In this document: positions 33,888 through 42,176 of the stretch, piece by piece
Layout: each line of letters opens with the position of its first letter
Numbering within the stretch: the stretch's first letter is position 1
Assembly: GCA_948467675.1 (NCBI GenBank)
Contig: CAOKFI010000018.1
Span: 1-46,810 of the forward strand
DNA: 46,810 nt
Origin: an uncultured Porphyromonadaceae bacterium
GTDB lineage: Bacteria; Bacteroidota; Bacteroidia; Bacteroidales; Muribaculaceae
Direction: 5' to 3'
Notes under the pieces: generated by a model
Told to the model about the DNA's origin: nothing
Seen by the model: only the letters and a program-made list of their open reading frames with translations
The model's database searches: none
Position numbers and translations under genes: made by a program

Positions 33888-35108
33888 ATGGCCGCACCCT
33901 TTTTATTTGAACTTGAAAAAGGAAAGTCTGCGATATTGAAAAAGAAAATCATATCGTATTATATAAATAATGTGACATCTCCCATTCCGGATCTTGCAAA
34001 AGAATTGGATCTTAGTGTCCCTACAGTTACGAAACTGATAAATGAAATGGAGGCTGTAGGTATAATTACCGAGCAGGGAAAGATCAGCAACCGGGGAGGG
34101 CGCCGCCCGTGTATCTATGGGCTGAATCCCGCATCCGGTTATTTTTTCGGAATGGATGTGCGTCGCAACCATCTTAATATGGGGTTTATGAATTTTAGCG
34201 GCGAGATGGTGGCTGAATATATGGACGTCCCACTTTGTGATATTGGAACTAACAAACGGGAATCTATCGATGAGATCAGTCGTCTTGCCAATGAATTCAT
34301 CGACGATTGTGCTGTGGACAGGGAACATATACTCAACGGATGTATAGACATGTCGGGGCGCGTCAATCCGAAAACAGGCTACAGCTATTCTACCTTCAGT
34401 TTCTCCGAAATACCTATATCGGAGATTTTCTCGCATAAGCTGGGGTTTCCGGCGGTCATCGATAATGATACCAGGGCTATGACTTACGGCGAGTATCTGA
34501 AAGGGTGTGCCAATGGCGAGAAAAATCTGCTGTTTGTAAATATCAGCTGGGGGCTCGGTCTGGGAATTGTAATAAACGGCTCGGTCTATGAGGGGGAGTA
34601 CGGATATGCCGGCGAGATTGGTCATGTGGCTGCATTCGACAATGAGATCATGTGTCATTGTGGCAAAAAAGGATGTCTTGAGACGGAGGTTTCAGGCATG
34701 GCTCTTCAACGGCGCGTAGTCGAAAGTCTGAAAGAAGGGAAGAACTCTATTCTGTCCGACAGTTTCGAGCGAGAAGGGGATGAAGCTATAACTTTGCGTT
34801 CGATCATAGAGGCAGTGCGGCAGGAGGATCTACTGTGCATAGATCTGCTTGAGGATATCGGGGCCCAGCTCGGCAAATGGATTGCCGGAATGATGAACAT
34901 ATTCAATCCGCAGACGGTTGTGATAGGAGGAACTCTTTCCGGAACCAATGACTACCTGCTGCAGCCGGTTAAACTGGCTGTGAACAAATATACCCTGCGT
35001 CTGGTGAGCCAAGGTTCTAAAATCATGTGTTCCAGACTCGGTGACCGTGCCGGAGTGATAGGAGCTTGTCTGCTTGCCCGCAACCGGTTGCTTGTAGAAA
35101 ACGATTGA
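33888..35108 (+). CDS. ROK family transcriptional regulator
   Basis: 406 residues from the ATG at 33888. A winged helix-turn-helix lies at about residues 20-62 (PIPDLAKELDLSVPTVTKL), followed by a ROK sugar-binding domain. Zn ligands are complete: His246 in AGEIGH, and Cys256, Cys258, Cys263 in CHCGKKGC. The nucleotide motif of ROK kinases (DxGGTK) is replaced by GMDVRRNHL at residue 90, and the second glycine loop reads SWGLGLGI, so kinase activity is unlikely although Asp194 (IDNDTRAM) remains. It is divergent from the nan operon, so it probably represses or activates it in response to a sialic-acid breakdown intermediate such as ManNAc or GlcNAc. This is inference from context. Confidence 0.85.
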   Translation: MAAPFLFELEKGKSAILKKKIISYYINNVTSPIPDLAKELDLSVPTVTKLINEMEAVGIITEQGKISNRGGRRPCIYGLNPASGYFFGMDVRRNHLNMGFMNFSGEMVAEYMDVPLCDIGTNKRESIDEISRLANEFIDDCAVDREHILNGCIDMSGRVNPKTGYSYSTFSFSEIPISEIFSHKLGFPAVIDNDTRAMTYGEYLKGCANGEKNLLFVNISWGLGLGIVINGSVYEGEYGYAGEIGHVAAFDNEIMCHCGKKGCLETEVSGMALQRRVVESLKEGKNSILSDSFEREGDEAITLRSIIEAVRQEDLLCIDLLEDIGAQLGKWIAGMMNIFNPQTVVIGGTLSGTNDYLLQPVKLAVNKYTLRLVSQGSKIMCSRLGDRAGVIGACLLARNRLLVEND

Positions 35109-35115
35109 TGTGGCT

Positions 35116-36423
35116 ATGATGACTATCCGCGATATAAATACAAGCGATTCGAATTATCCTTGGGTCGAGTCGTTGCTTATCGGGTCTTTTCCTGAGGATG
35201 AGCGGCGTGAGATGGCGGCACAACGGATCAATGTCGATGATGAGCCCCGGTTTCATTGTTGTTTGGCAGAGGATGACGGCAGGCCTGTAGGCCTGTTGTG
35301 CTACTGGGACTTCGGTGCGTTTTGTTATTGTGAGCACTTCGCGACGGATCCATCTGTCCGCAACTGTGGCTATGGCTCCAGAATATTGCTGTCCGTGCTG
35401 GAACGTATAGAGCGTCCGATGGTTCTTGAGGTCGAGATGCCGGATGATGAAATGTCGCGTAGGCGTATAGAATTCTATCGCCGTCAGGGCCTGCGCCTTT
35501 GGGAGGGTGTGGAATACGTTCAGCCTCCGTATCGCAATGGAGGCAATTCGTTGCCAATGCTGCTTATGGCTACATCTGGACTTGATGAGAGCCGTGATGC
35601 AGCAGAAGTGATACGGTGCATTCATCGTCATGTATATGGAATTAGAACCGGACTGCTCGACGATGTTGTGGATTGTGCGCGCTGTGCAGGAGCGGTGGCG
35701 ATGAGCTATTTTCGCGGCCGACATGAAATGGATATGCACAATAAGCTAAACGACAGTGATATAGTTACGACTGCCGATACTGAATGCGAGTCTGTTATAA
35801 AGGCGTTTATATGCCGGAATTATCCGGATCATTCCATTCTTTCCGAAGAATCGGGCGAGACTGTAGGTACCGCCGATTATAGATGGGTGATCGATCCTAT
35901 CGACGGGACTACCAATTTTTTTGCCGGATTGCCTCTGTGGGGTATAAGTATCGGTGTCGAACATCAGGGCAGAACGGAGTTCGGAGCGGTATATATGCCT
36001 GCGACAGATGAACTTTTCTATGCCAGCCGGGGAGCCGGGGCATATCTTAACGGTAAAAGACTGCGTGTTTCCAGTCAGACAAAGCTGTCGCGCTCTGTGC
36101 TGTCTACCGGATTTCCGGTAGACAAGGATGTGAATCCAGACAATAACCTTGACAATATGGCTAAGATCTTGCCATTGGTCCGCGATATCAGACGGCTTGG
36201 CGCTGCTACGGCAGATATGTGTTATGTGGCCGCCGGATTTCTGGATGGATATTGGGAGCTGAACCTGCATGAATGGGATGTAAATGCTGCATCTCTGATT
36301 GTAGAGGAGGCCGGTGGAAAATGTACCCGTTTCAGGAATGACCGAGGAATCTCGCTTTTGTGTGCTCCGGAATCAATACATGATCAGTTGCTGCCATTGC
36401 TTGCCAAAGATCCCCGCGTATGA
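35116..36423 (+). CDS. GNAT acetyltransferase - inositol monophosphatase fusion protein
   Basis: 435 residues from ATG 35116 (GTG 35110 and ATG 35119 are alternatives). Residues 1-165 are a GNAT fold with the acetyl-CoA loop RNCGYGSRIL and a C-terminal EFYRRQGLRLW motif. Residues about 178-435 are an inositol-monophosphatase-family domain with metal motifs LSEESG, WVIDPIDGTTNFF and EWDVNAASLIVEEAGG. The join is continuous in one frame, with no internal start or stop signal. The phosphatase part would hydrolyse a sugar or inositol phosphate, or a related phosphate ester, and the GNAT part would acetylate an unknown amine. It starts 7 nt after the ROK gene, so it is likely cotranscribed with the regulator of the nan locus. 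Confidence 0.82.
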   Translation: MMTIRDINTSDSNYPWVESLLIGSFPEDERREMAAQRINVDDEPRFHCCLAEDDGRPVGLLCYWDFGAFCYCEHFATDPSVRNCGYGSRILLSVLERIERPMVLEVEMPDDEMSRRRIEFYRRQGLRLWEGVEYVQPPYRNGGNSLPMLLMATSGLDESRDAAEVIRCIHRHVYGIRTGLLDDVVDCARCAGAVAMSYFRGRHEMDMHNKLNDSDIVTTADTECESVIKAFICRNYPDHSILSEESGETVGTADYRWVIDPIDGTTNFFAGLPLWGISIGVEHQGRTEFGAVYMPATDELFYASRGAGAYLNGKRLRVSSQTKLSRSVLSTGFPVDKDVNPDNNLDNMAKILPLVRDIRRLGAATADMCYVAAGFLDGYWELNLHEWDVNAASLIVEEAGGKCTRFRNDRGISLLCAPESIHDQLLPLLAKDPRV

Positions 36424-36474
36424 TCTTTCTGTAGCGGTAAATATGGAGAGTGTCATCGTTTTTGGCTGAGGCAG

Positions 36475-36505
36475 TTTCTCATCCCGTTTTTTTTGCCTAC
36501 TTTTG
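36475..36505 (+). promoter_or_regulatory. Promoter of the DUF3127-DUF4290-rimM operon
   Basis: TTTC (36475-36478), 19 nt, then TACTTTTG (36498-36505) fits the Bacteroidota consensus with one mismatch in the -33 box. It lies 22 nt before the ATG at 36528. Confidence 0.55.
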
Positions 36506-36527
36506 TATCTGAATAACTACGAATATA

Positions 36528-36890
36528 ATGGAAATTAAAGGAAAGATCATTGTTGCCCTTCCCGAAGTATCGGGTACTTCACGGGCCGGAAACGAGTGGA
36601 AGAAGCGTGAATATGTGCTTGAGACGCAGGAACAATACCCACGTAAGGTCTTCTTCAACTTTTTCGGAGACAAGGTGGATCAGTACCCCTTGGCTGTAGG
36701 AGATACGGTAACAGTAAGTTTCGATATAGAGAGCCGAGAATTCAATGGCAGGTGGTATACCGATATACGCGCATGGAAAGCTGAAAAAGATGTTCCCGGC
36801 GCAGCTGCACCTGCGGCACCGGCTGTTGATTTCCCTGCAGCGCCGGAACCATTCGTCGCAGACGGAGCCAATGACGATCTGCCGTTCTAA
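36528..36890 (+). CDS. DUF3127 domain-containing protein
   Basis: 120 residues. The N-terminal 90 form a small OB-like beta domain (EIKGKIIVALPEVSG, EWKKREYVLETQEQYP, SFDIESREFNGRWYTDI) typical of DUF3127. A flexible Ala/Pro-rich linker leads to an acidic tip ending NDDLPF. That C-terminus is strikingly like the acidic DDxPF tail of single-stranded DNA-binding proteins, which recruits partner proteins. A nucleic-acid-binding role is therefore plausible but not shown. Confidence 0.85.
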   Translation: MEIKGKIIVALPEVSGTSRAGNEWKKREYVLETQEQYPRKVFFNFFGDKVDQYPLAVGDTVTVSFDIESREFNGRWYTDIRAWKAEKDVPGAAAPAAPAVDFPAAPEPFVADGANDDLPF

Positions 36891-36901
36891 GTCACGGTAT
36901 C

Positions 36902-37492
36902 ATGTTGAGATATAACACACAGCTTAAAAAGCTCGTGCTTCCGGAATACGGACGCAATATCCAGCAGATGGTCGATCACTGTCTGACGATCGGTGATCGG
37001 GAGGAACGTACACGTTGTGCATATTCGATAATTGCGTCGATGGGCAACCTGTTTCCTCAGTTGCGCGATGAAGGCGATGCCAGCCATAAATTGTGGGATC
37101 ACCTTGCCATTATGTCTGACTTCAGGCTTGACATCGACTATCCGTGTGAAGTGATACGTCCTGATGATCTGGTGAGCAAGCCGGAGCAACTGCCGTGCAA
37201 GACGCCTCCTATCCGTATGCGTCATTACGGTCGTTCCATCGAACTGATGGTAGCCAAGGCTTCAGTTATGGAAGGCGGTCCCGAACGGGATCAGTTGATA
37301 TCGATGATAGCCAACCACATGAAAAAACTGTCGCTGGCGGTGAACCGTGACGGAGTGGACGATGCACGTATATTTAAAGATCTGGCAGAGCTCTCGCATG
37401 GAGCAATCCGCCTCGATCCGGCCACATATCATCTGCATCAGTTCAAGGAAGCACCTGCACCTGCAACTGGTAAAAAGAAAAAGAAGAAATAA
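36902..37492 (+). CDS. DUF4290 domain-containing protein
   Basis: 196 residues, mostly helical, with a very basic tail (TGKKKKKK). The start LRYNTQLKKLVLPEYGRNIQ is diagnostic of DUF4290, a Bacteroidota-only family of unknown function. It begins 11 nt after the DUF3127 gene and 17 nt before rimM, and belongs to that operon. The lysine tail suggests interaction with RNA or ribosomes, which would fit its neighbour rimM, but this is inference. Confidence 0.85.
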   Translation: MLRYNTQLKKLVLPEYGRNIQQMVDHCLTIGDREERTRCAYSIIASMGNLFPQLRDEGDASHKLWDHLAIMSDFRLDIDYPCEVIRPDDLVSKPEQLPCKTPPIRMRHYGRSIELMVAKASVMEGGPERDQLISMIANHMKKLSLAVNRDGVDDARIFKDLAELSHGAIRLDPATYHLHQFKEAPAPATGKKKKKK

Positions 37493-37509
37493 AATTTTAA
37501 GTCCTGTCT

Positions 37510-38043
37510 ATGATCCGCAGTCAAGATCTTATAGAGATCGGTGTCGTTCAGAAAACCCACGGGATTCAGGGTGAGATTGTCGTTACGCTCGGCCGTGATG
37601 TGGAGTTCAGCGAGATACCCTGCGTGATCATGGATATCGACGGGCTTTGGGTGCCGTTTTTTATAGATGGTTTCCGGCCTCGCAGTACTGAGAGTGTGCT
37701 GCTTCATCTCGAAGGCGTGGATTCAGAGACCGATGCATCTGAACTTACACGTAAAAGTGTGTATGTGATGCATGACCAGATCCATGATGACGCTGATGAT
37801 GATGGCGAGATTACTGCAGACCGTCTTATTGGCTATACCTTGTACGATGACAATGCCGGATCGGCGGTTGTGGGAGTTGTGGAGGCAATACGGGAGATTA
37901 CTCCCGCCAATTGGCTTTTTGAGGTTCGTGCTGCTGATGGACGTGAGTTTCTGATACCGATAGCTACTGACCTTATAACCGGTGTGGATACAGACAGCAT
38001 GTCATTGTTCATGGAATTGCCTATCGGACTGACAGATCTTTGA
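37510..38043 (+). CDS. rimM: Ribosome maturation factor RimM
   Basis: 177 residues. The N-terminal RimM beta-barrel starts with DLIEIGVVQKTHGIQGEI, and the C-terminal PRC-barrel includes LIGYTLYDDNAG and ANWLFEVRAADGREFLIPIA. RimM assists 30S head assembly and binds S19. The length is normal. The gene ends 1 nt from the convergent sulfatase gene with no hairpin between them, so the transcripts may overlap. Confidence 0.92.
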   Translation: MIRSQDLIEIGVVQKTHGIQGEIVVTLGRDVEFSEIPCVIMDIDGLWVPFFIDGFRPRSTESVLLHLEGVDSETDASELTRKSVYVMHDQIHDDADDDGEITADRLIGYTLYDDNAGSAVVGVVEAIREITPANWLFEVRAADGREFLIPIATDLITGVDTDSMSLFMELPIGLTDL

Positions 38044-38044
38044 T

Positions 38045-40288
38045 TCAGATTTTTACTTTAAGACCATTGACGATATATACACCGGTCGGCAGCTTGTCGA
38101 TATCTTTGGCTGTACCTGTCTGTATGCCTTGAATATTGTAGACCGGAGTTGTCGGGTCTGATAAATCGGTGCAGATCGCGTCGATGCCTGATTCTTCGGA
38201 TGTCACATCTATGTGTGTATCGGATGTCACAGTGACTGTATATCTGCCGTCGTTTTCTTTTGCGATCTCTTTGTTGTTGGACTTTACCGCGATTTTATGA
38301 TTCTCGGCAGGTATGATATTGCTTTCTGTTCCTGAAAGGACTGAATAAGCCGAAGGATGGTCAACTATAAGTACCCGATCGTGAAGTACTTTTACATTGG
38401 CGTCCTGAGATATGGTATATGTCAGTTCATAGCTGTCAGGTTCTGATGGATACATCTTTACCACATCGCCGGCTTGAATATTGTCTATCAGGTTGTCGTT
38501 CTTGCTTAATGTCTCGTTTTCACATTTCTCGCCATTAAGATATATTACCGGTTCCGGATTGCCGTTGATCAGGACTGGCAGATCGGCATGATTGAACATG
38601 ATGGTAGAGTAGCCTACTGGGAGTTCGCCGTCGCCGTATTCTTTACGCTGTCTGTCATTGTCTGCCGCCAGAGTCAGTGATCGTGATTTCCAGTCTCCGT
38701 CACCGACATACAAGGTGAGCGGCTGATTGCGTTCGTATGTCGTTGTATCGTGATAGTTGAACTGGTTCTGTTCGAACCGGTATCTGTTGCGCGGAGTCGG
38801 CAAAGGATCCTGCAGGCGTAGTTCCCATGACATCATGTCTGCCATAAGTTCGAGTTTGTGTTTTTCATGGACAGGAGAATTGTAAAGGTTCTCGATTTCT
38901 GACGGATCGGACTTTACATTGTACAGTTCTCCGTTTCCATGGCTGTCGAGGATAAGTTTCCAGTCGCCCTTGCGGAGCATACGCGATGTTCCAGACTGGG
39001 TCCATGAATTCAGTTCGTCGAATTTAGCCACCCCTTTTCCGAGTGCGCCCTCTTCCTCGAATGTCAGGTCATAGTCGGCGGTTATTTGTTCGCCTCCGTA
39101 GCCGCGTTGAACCAGTATGCTTGCGAATTCATCTTCAGGATATGGTTTTCCTGTAAGCATCGGCCACAGGCTGCGACCTTGTACGCCTATGGGTATGTCA
39201 GCGCCGATGGCGGTACAAATGGTAGGAAAGATGTCGGCTATCGATACGTGTGCGTCTATAGGTGTGTTGTGTCGGTTGTCTATGCCGTATCCGGCCCATA
39301 CCATAGGTATGCGTGTCAGACAGTCGGATAATCCTGCGCCTTTTCGGATCAGACCATATTCACCGCAGTAGTCTCCATGATCCGACAGGATTACGAATAT
39401 TGTGTTGTCGTATGTGCCGTTGGCCTTCAGAGTCTCTATGAGACGTCTTATCTGGTCATCGATCAGCCGTATCATACCCATGTAGTTGCCTCTCAGGCGT
39501 GGTAAGTGTGCTTTGAGGTTGGGGCAGGATCTGTCCTCGAGTGAGGCCAGAATGCTGTATGACGGATCTTTGAACTGTAATGCGCTTCGGTCTGTTGCCG
39601 GTGCCGGTATCTTGTCTGGTGCGAACATCGAATAATATGGTTCGCAAACCTGATATGGATTGTGTGGCTCTGGAAAAGATAACCATAGAAAGAATGGACT
39701 GTCATTATGCTTTTGAGCATCTATCCAGTCAATAGCTTCTGACACAATGGTTACGGGCTGCTGATTTTCCAATGGCAATGACGATACAGGAATCCATTGT
39801 CCTACAGCCTGTTTGAAAAATGCAACGGCTGCTTTTTCTGCTTCTGTCTGCGGATTGTTCTTGCCCCAGTGTCCGTATTCCGACCAGTGATCCATATCAG
39901 CCTTTTTCAGGTAAGCGTGGTTTTTTCCGACCAGGGCGGTTTTATATCCTTGACTTTTCAGCAATTTGATCATATCGGTCTGATACCGTATGTCGGCGAT
40001 ATTGTGATTGGTCCTTACTGCTGTGGCCGACGGATATCGTCCGGTGAGCATTGAACATCGGGCAGGAGAACTGGCCGGCATCGATGTGTAAGCTTTGTCG
40101 AACCATGCGTTTTTTGCTGCGAGACTGTCGACAAACGGAGTGATGTCGAGCTGGAATCCTTCACGTCCGCAAAGGTCGGCTCTCTGTTGATCCGTCATGA
40201 TCACGACTATGTTGGGAGTCTGTGTTTGGGCTGCTGCGTATGCAGGAAGTAATAATCCCGAAAGGGCATAGTAGAATGTCTGTTTCAT
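38045..40288 (-). CDS. Secreted serine-type sulfatase with C-terminal extension
   Basis: 747 residues with a signal peptide (MKQTFYYALSGLLLPAYAAA). The alkaline-phosphatase-fold S1 sulfatase domain spans about residues 25-500: metal Asp33 in IMTDQQRAD, the formylglycine motif S73-S-P-A-R77 in PASSPARCSMLTG, and ILSDHGDYCGEYG. The Ser form requires an anaerobic sulfatase-maturating enzyme not encoded here. After the usual C-terminal subdomain (LRKGDWKLILDSHG) comes an extension of about 200 residues ending VYNIQGIQTGTAKD...LPTGVYIVNGLKVKI, similar to C-terminal sorting-type domains of Bacteroidota. The substrate could be a sulfated host glycan; it is not in an evident PUL but lies 4.5 kb from the nan locus. 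Confidence 0.88.
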   Translation of the reverse strand: MKQTFYYALSGLLLPAYAAAQTQTPNIVVIMTDQQRADLCGREGFQLDITPFVDSLAAKNAWFDKAYTSMPASSPARCSMLTGRYPSATAVRTNHNIADIRYQTDMIKLLKSQGYKTALVGKNHAYLKKADMDHWSEYGHWGKNNPQTEAEKAAVAFFKQAVGQWIPVSSLPLENQQPVTIVSEAIDWIDAQKHNDSPFFLWLSFPEPHNPYQVCEPYYSMFAPDKIPAPATDRSALQFKDPSYSILASLEDRSCPNLKAHLPRLRGNYMGMIRLIDDQIRRLIETLKANGTYDNTIFVILSDHGDYCGEYGLIRKGAGLSDCLTRIPMVWAGYGIDNRHNTPIDAHVSIADIFPTICTAIGADIPIGVQGRSLWPMLTGKPYPEDEFASILVQRGYGGEQITADYDLTFEEEGALGKGVAKFDELNSWTQSGTSRMLRKGDWKLILDSHGNGELYNVKSDPSEIENLYNSPVHEKHKLELMADMMSWELRLQDPLPTPRNRYRFEQNQFNYHDTTTYERNQPLTLYVGDGDWKSRSLTLAADNDRQRKEYGDGELPVGYSTIMFNHADLPVLINGNPEPVIYLNGEKCENETLSKNDNLIDNIQAGDVVKMYPSEPDSYELTYTISQDANVKVLHDRVLIVDHPSAYSVLSGTESNIIPAENHKIAVKSNNKEIAKENDGRYTVTVTSDTHIDVTSEESGIDAICTDLSDPTTPVYNIQGIQTGTAKDIDKLPTGVYIVNGLKVKI

Positions 40289-40361
40289 GATATCGGTGTT
40301 TGGTTGCGAAATTAACTATTCCCGCGTCCATTCCTTAGGTAGGAATGTTCGGAATTAGGGT

Positions 40362-40409
40362 AAAAACAAGCATCGGCTTTGCCTCCAGGCAAAGCCGATG
40401 CTTGTTTTT
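40362..40409 (-). terminator. Terminator after fabG, 22-bp perfect hairpin
   Basis: Arms 40362-40383 and 40388-40409 are fully complementary with a 4-nt loop; on the minus strand the GC-rich core is followed by TTTTTA. It ends the tetR-fabH-fabG operon and lies upstream of the sulfatase gene, which therefore needs its own promoter in 40289-40361. Confidence 0.85.
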
Positions 40410-40428
40410 TGATGAATCCGGGACTGAA

Positions 40429-41175
40429 TTACATATTCATGCCGCCGTCGACCTGAATGACCTGGCCGGTTATGTACGATGACATATCGGATGCGAGGAA
40501 TACGGCTACACTGGCGATATCGTCAACGTTTCCGCCACGGCGCAACGGAATTGTCTTCATCCATTCCTGACGAACTTCGTCGGGCAGGGCAGCGGTCATG
40601 GCTGTCTCTATGAAGCCGGGAGCGATAGCGTTGGCACGGATGCCGCGTGATCCGACTTCCTGTGCGATACTCTTGGCCAATGCGATGAGGCCTGCTTTTG
40701 ATGCAGCATAATTGGCCTGTCCGGCATTGCCGTGTACGCCTACTACAGAAGCCATGTTGATGATGCTGCCGCTACGCTGGCGCATCATGATGGGGAGTAC
40801 GGCCTTGATGAAGTTGAATGCACTCTTGAGGTTTACAGCGATGACTGCATCCCACTGACCTTCGGTCATGCGCATCATCAGACCATCTTTGGTAATACCG
40901 GCGTTGTTTACGAGTATATCTATTGTACCGAAATCTTCATGAACCTGTTTCACGACCTCTTGAGTCTGATCGTAGTCAGCGGCATTTGAGGCGTAACCTT
41001 TTACTTTTACACCGAGTGCGGCGATTTCCGCTTCAGTCGCTTTACCGTTTTCATCGATAACAAGGTCGGTAAACGCGATGTTGGCTCCTTCGGCGGCGAA
41101 ACGCAGTGCGAGAGCCTTGCCTATGCCACGTGCCGCACCAGTGATAAGGGCGGTCTTTCCTTCAAGTAATTTCAT
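40429..41175 (-). CDS. fabG: 3-oxoacyl-[acyl-carrier-protein] reductase
   Basis: 248 residues, classical short-chain dehydrogenase. NADPH site TGAARGIGKALA at the N-terminus, NNAGITKDGL after beta-4, the catalytic Ser in NMASVVG, and the Tyr-Lys pair in ANYAASKAGL. The end ITGQVIQVDGGMNM is the FabG hallmark. It reduces 3-ketoacyl-ACP in each fatty-acid elongation cycle. It follows fabH by 46 nt in the same operon under a TetR-type gene. Confidence 0.93.
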   Translation of the reverse strand: MKLLEGKTALITGAARGIGKALALRFAAEGANIAFTDLVIDENGKATEAEIAALGVKVKGYASNAADYDQTQEVVKQVHEDFGTIDILVNNAGITKDGLMMRMTEGQWDAVIAVNLKSAFNFIKAVLPIMMRQRSGSIINMASVVGVHGNAGQANYAASKAGLIALAKSIAQEVGSRGIRANAIAPGFIETAMTAALPDEVRQEWMKTIPLRRGGNVDDIASVAVFLASDMSSYITGQVIQVDGGMNM

Positions 41176-41221
41176 GAGTCTTATGATTAATTGATGAAAT
41201 GGATTAATATATAGTTAGAGT

Positions 41222-42169
41222 TTAGTGGATCTCGACCAGGAATGCACCGCATGAATATCCGCCTCCGAAGACTGTGAGACCTATTCGCTCTCCGGATTTG
41301 AATTTGTCACGGTTCTGTGCGAATACTAACGCTGCCGAAGCCGAACCGGTGTTTCCGAGTTCTTCGATGTTGTTTATAAAGCGGTCATCGGCCAGTTCGA
41401 GCTGATGTGCTACATTGGCAACGATGCGCTTGTTGGCCTGATGAGTGATTATGTAGTCAAGATCGCGTACAGCCATATTTTCCGGCCGGGTAACGCCTTC
41501 GAGCGCCTGGATCATATATCGGCAGGCATGTATGAATACATCGCGTCCGTCAGGCATCTCGATACCGCCTTCTTTGGGGCGCAGACGGACTCCTTCCGGA
41601 CCTTTGCTTACATTTCCGAGTCCGCAGGTATATATATGTTTTATTTCCGGATCACCGTCGCGTACCGGATCTTTCGATAACAGGAATGCTACTGCGGCAT
41701 CACCCCAGAGATGTCCTGCCTTAGGATCGGTTTCGTTGGAATAATATGTATTGTGTTCGGAACACACCAGAAGAGCCTTTGTAGCCTTGCCTGAAGCGAA
41801 ATATCCCTCGACGATCTCAAGGCCGTTGACAAACGACGAGCAGGCAGCCGAAGCATATACGGCTTTGGCACCGTCGATGTCGTAATGCTGCTGTGCTATA
41901 TGAGCCAGGGTCGCTACTGTATCGTACGGAGAGTATGATGCCGATACTATCAGGTCTACATCTTTTATATCGTAAGGTAATTCTGGTAACGCATTCTCGA
42001 TAGCCGCCAGTCCCATTGAGTTGTGGCCTTCGCCTTCGGCGGCTTTGGAGCGTGTCGAGATACCGGTACGTTTCAGTATCCAGTCGGCAGTCAGGCCGTT
42101 AAGATGTAGAAAATGATCATTGTCTACCCGTTCGCTTGGTATATAATATCCGGTTGCGTTAATGTACAT
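41222..42169 (-). CDS. fabH: 3-oxoacyl-ACP synthase III (FabH-type)
   Basis: 315 residues, thiolase fold. The catalytic triad is Cys110 in SAACSSFVNG, His243 in ITHQANKRI, and Asn273 in GNTGSASAALVF; the C-terminal GGGYSCGAFLVEIH is typical. It condenses acyl-CoA with malonyl-ACP to start fatty-acid synthesis and could set starter-unit choice (branched chains are usual in Bacteroidales). Bacteroidales often encode more than one FabH, so this may be the TetR-controlled second copy. It starts 7 nt after the tetR-like gene. Confidence 0.9.
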   Translation of the reverse strand: MYINATGYYIPSERVDNDHFLHLNGLTADWILKRTGISTRSKAAEGEGHNSMGLAAIENALPELPYDIKDVDLIVSASYSPYDTVATLAHIAQQHYDIDGAKAVYASAACSSFVNGLEIVEGYFASGKATKALLVCSEHNTYYSNETDPKAGHLWGDAAVAFLLSKDPVRDGDPEIKHIYTCGLGNVSKGPEGVRLRPKEGGIEMPDGRDVFIHACRYMIQALEGVTRPENMAVRDLDYIITHQANKRIVANVAHQLELADDRFINNIEELGNTGSASAALVFAQNRDKFKSGERIGLTVFGGGYSCGAFLVEIH

Positions 42170-42176
42170 GGTTGAA

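Noticed and set aside
33888-35108. Assigning the ROK protein as the GlcNAc/ManNAc kinase of the pathway
   Set aside because: It has an N-terminal helix-turn-helix and lacks the DxGGTK phosphate-binding motif.
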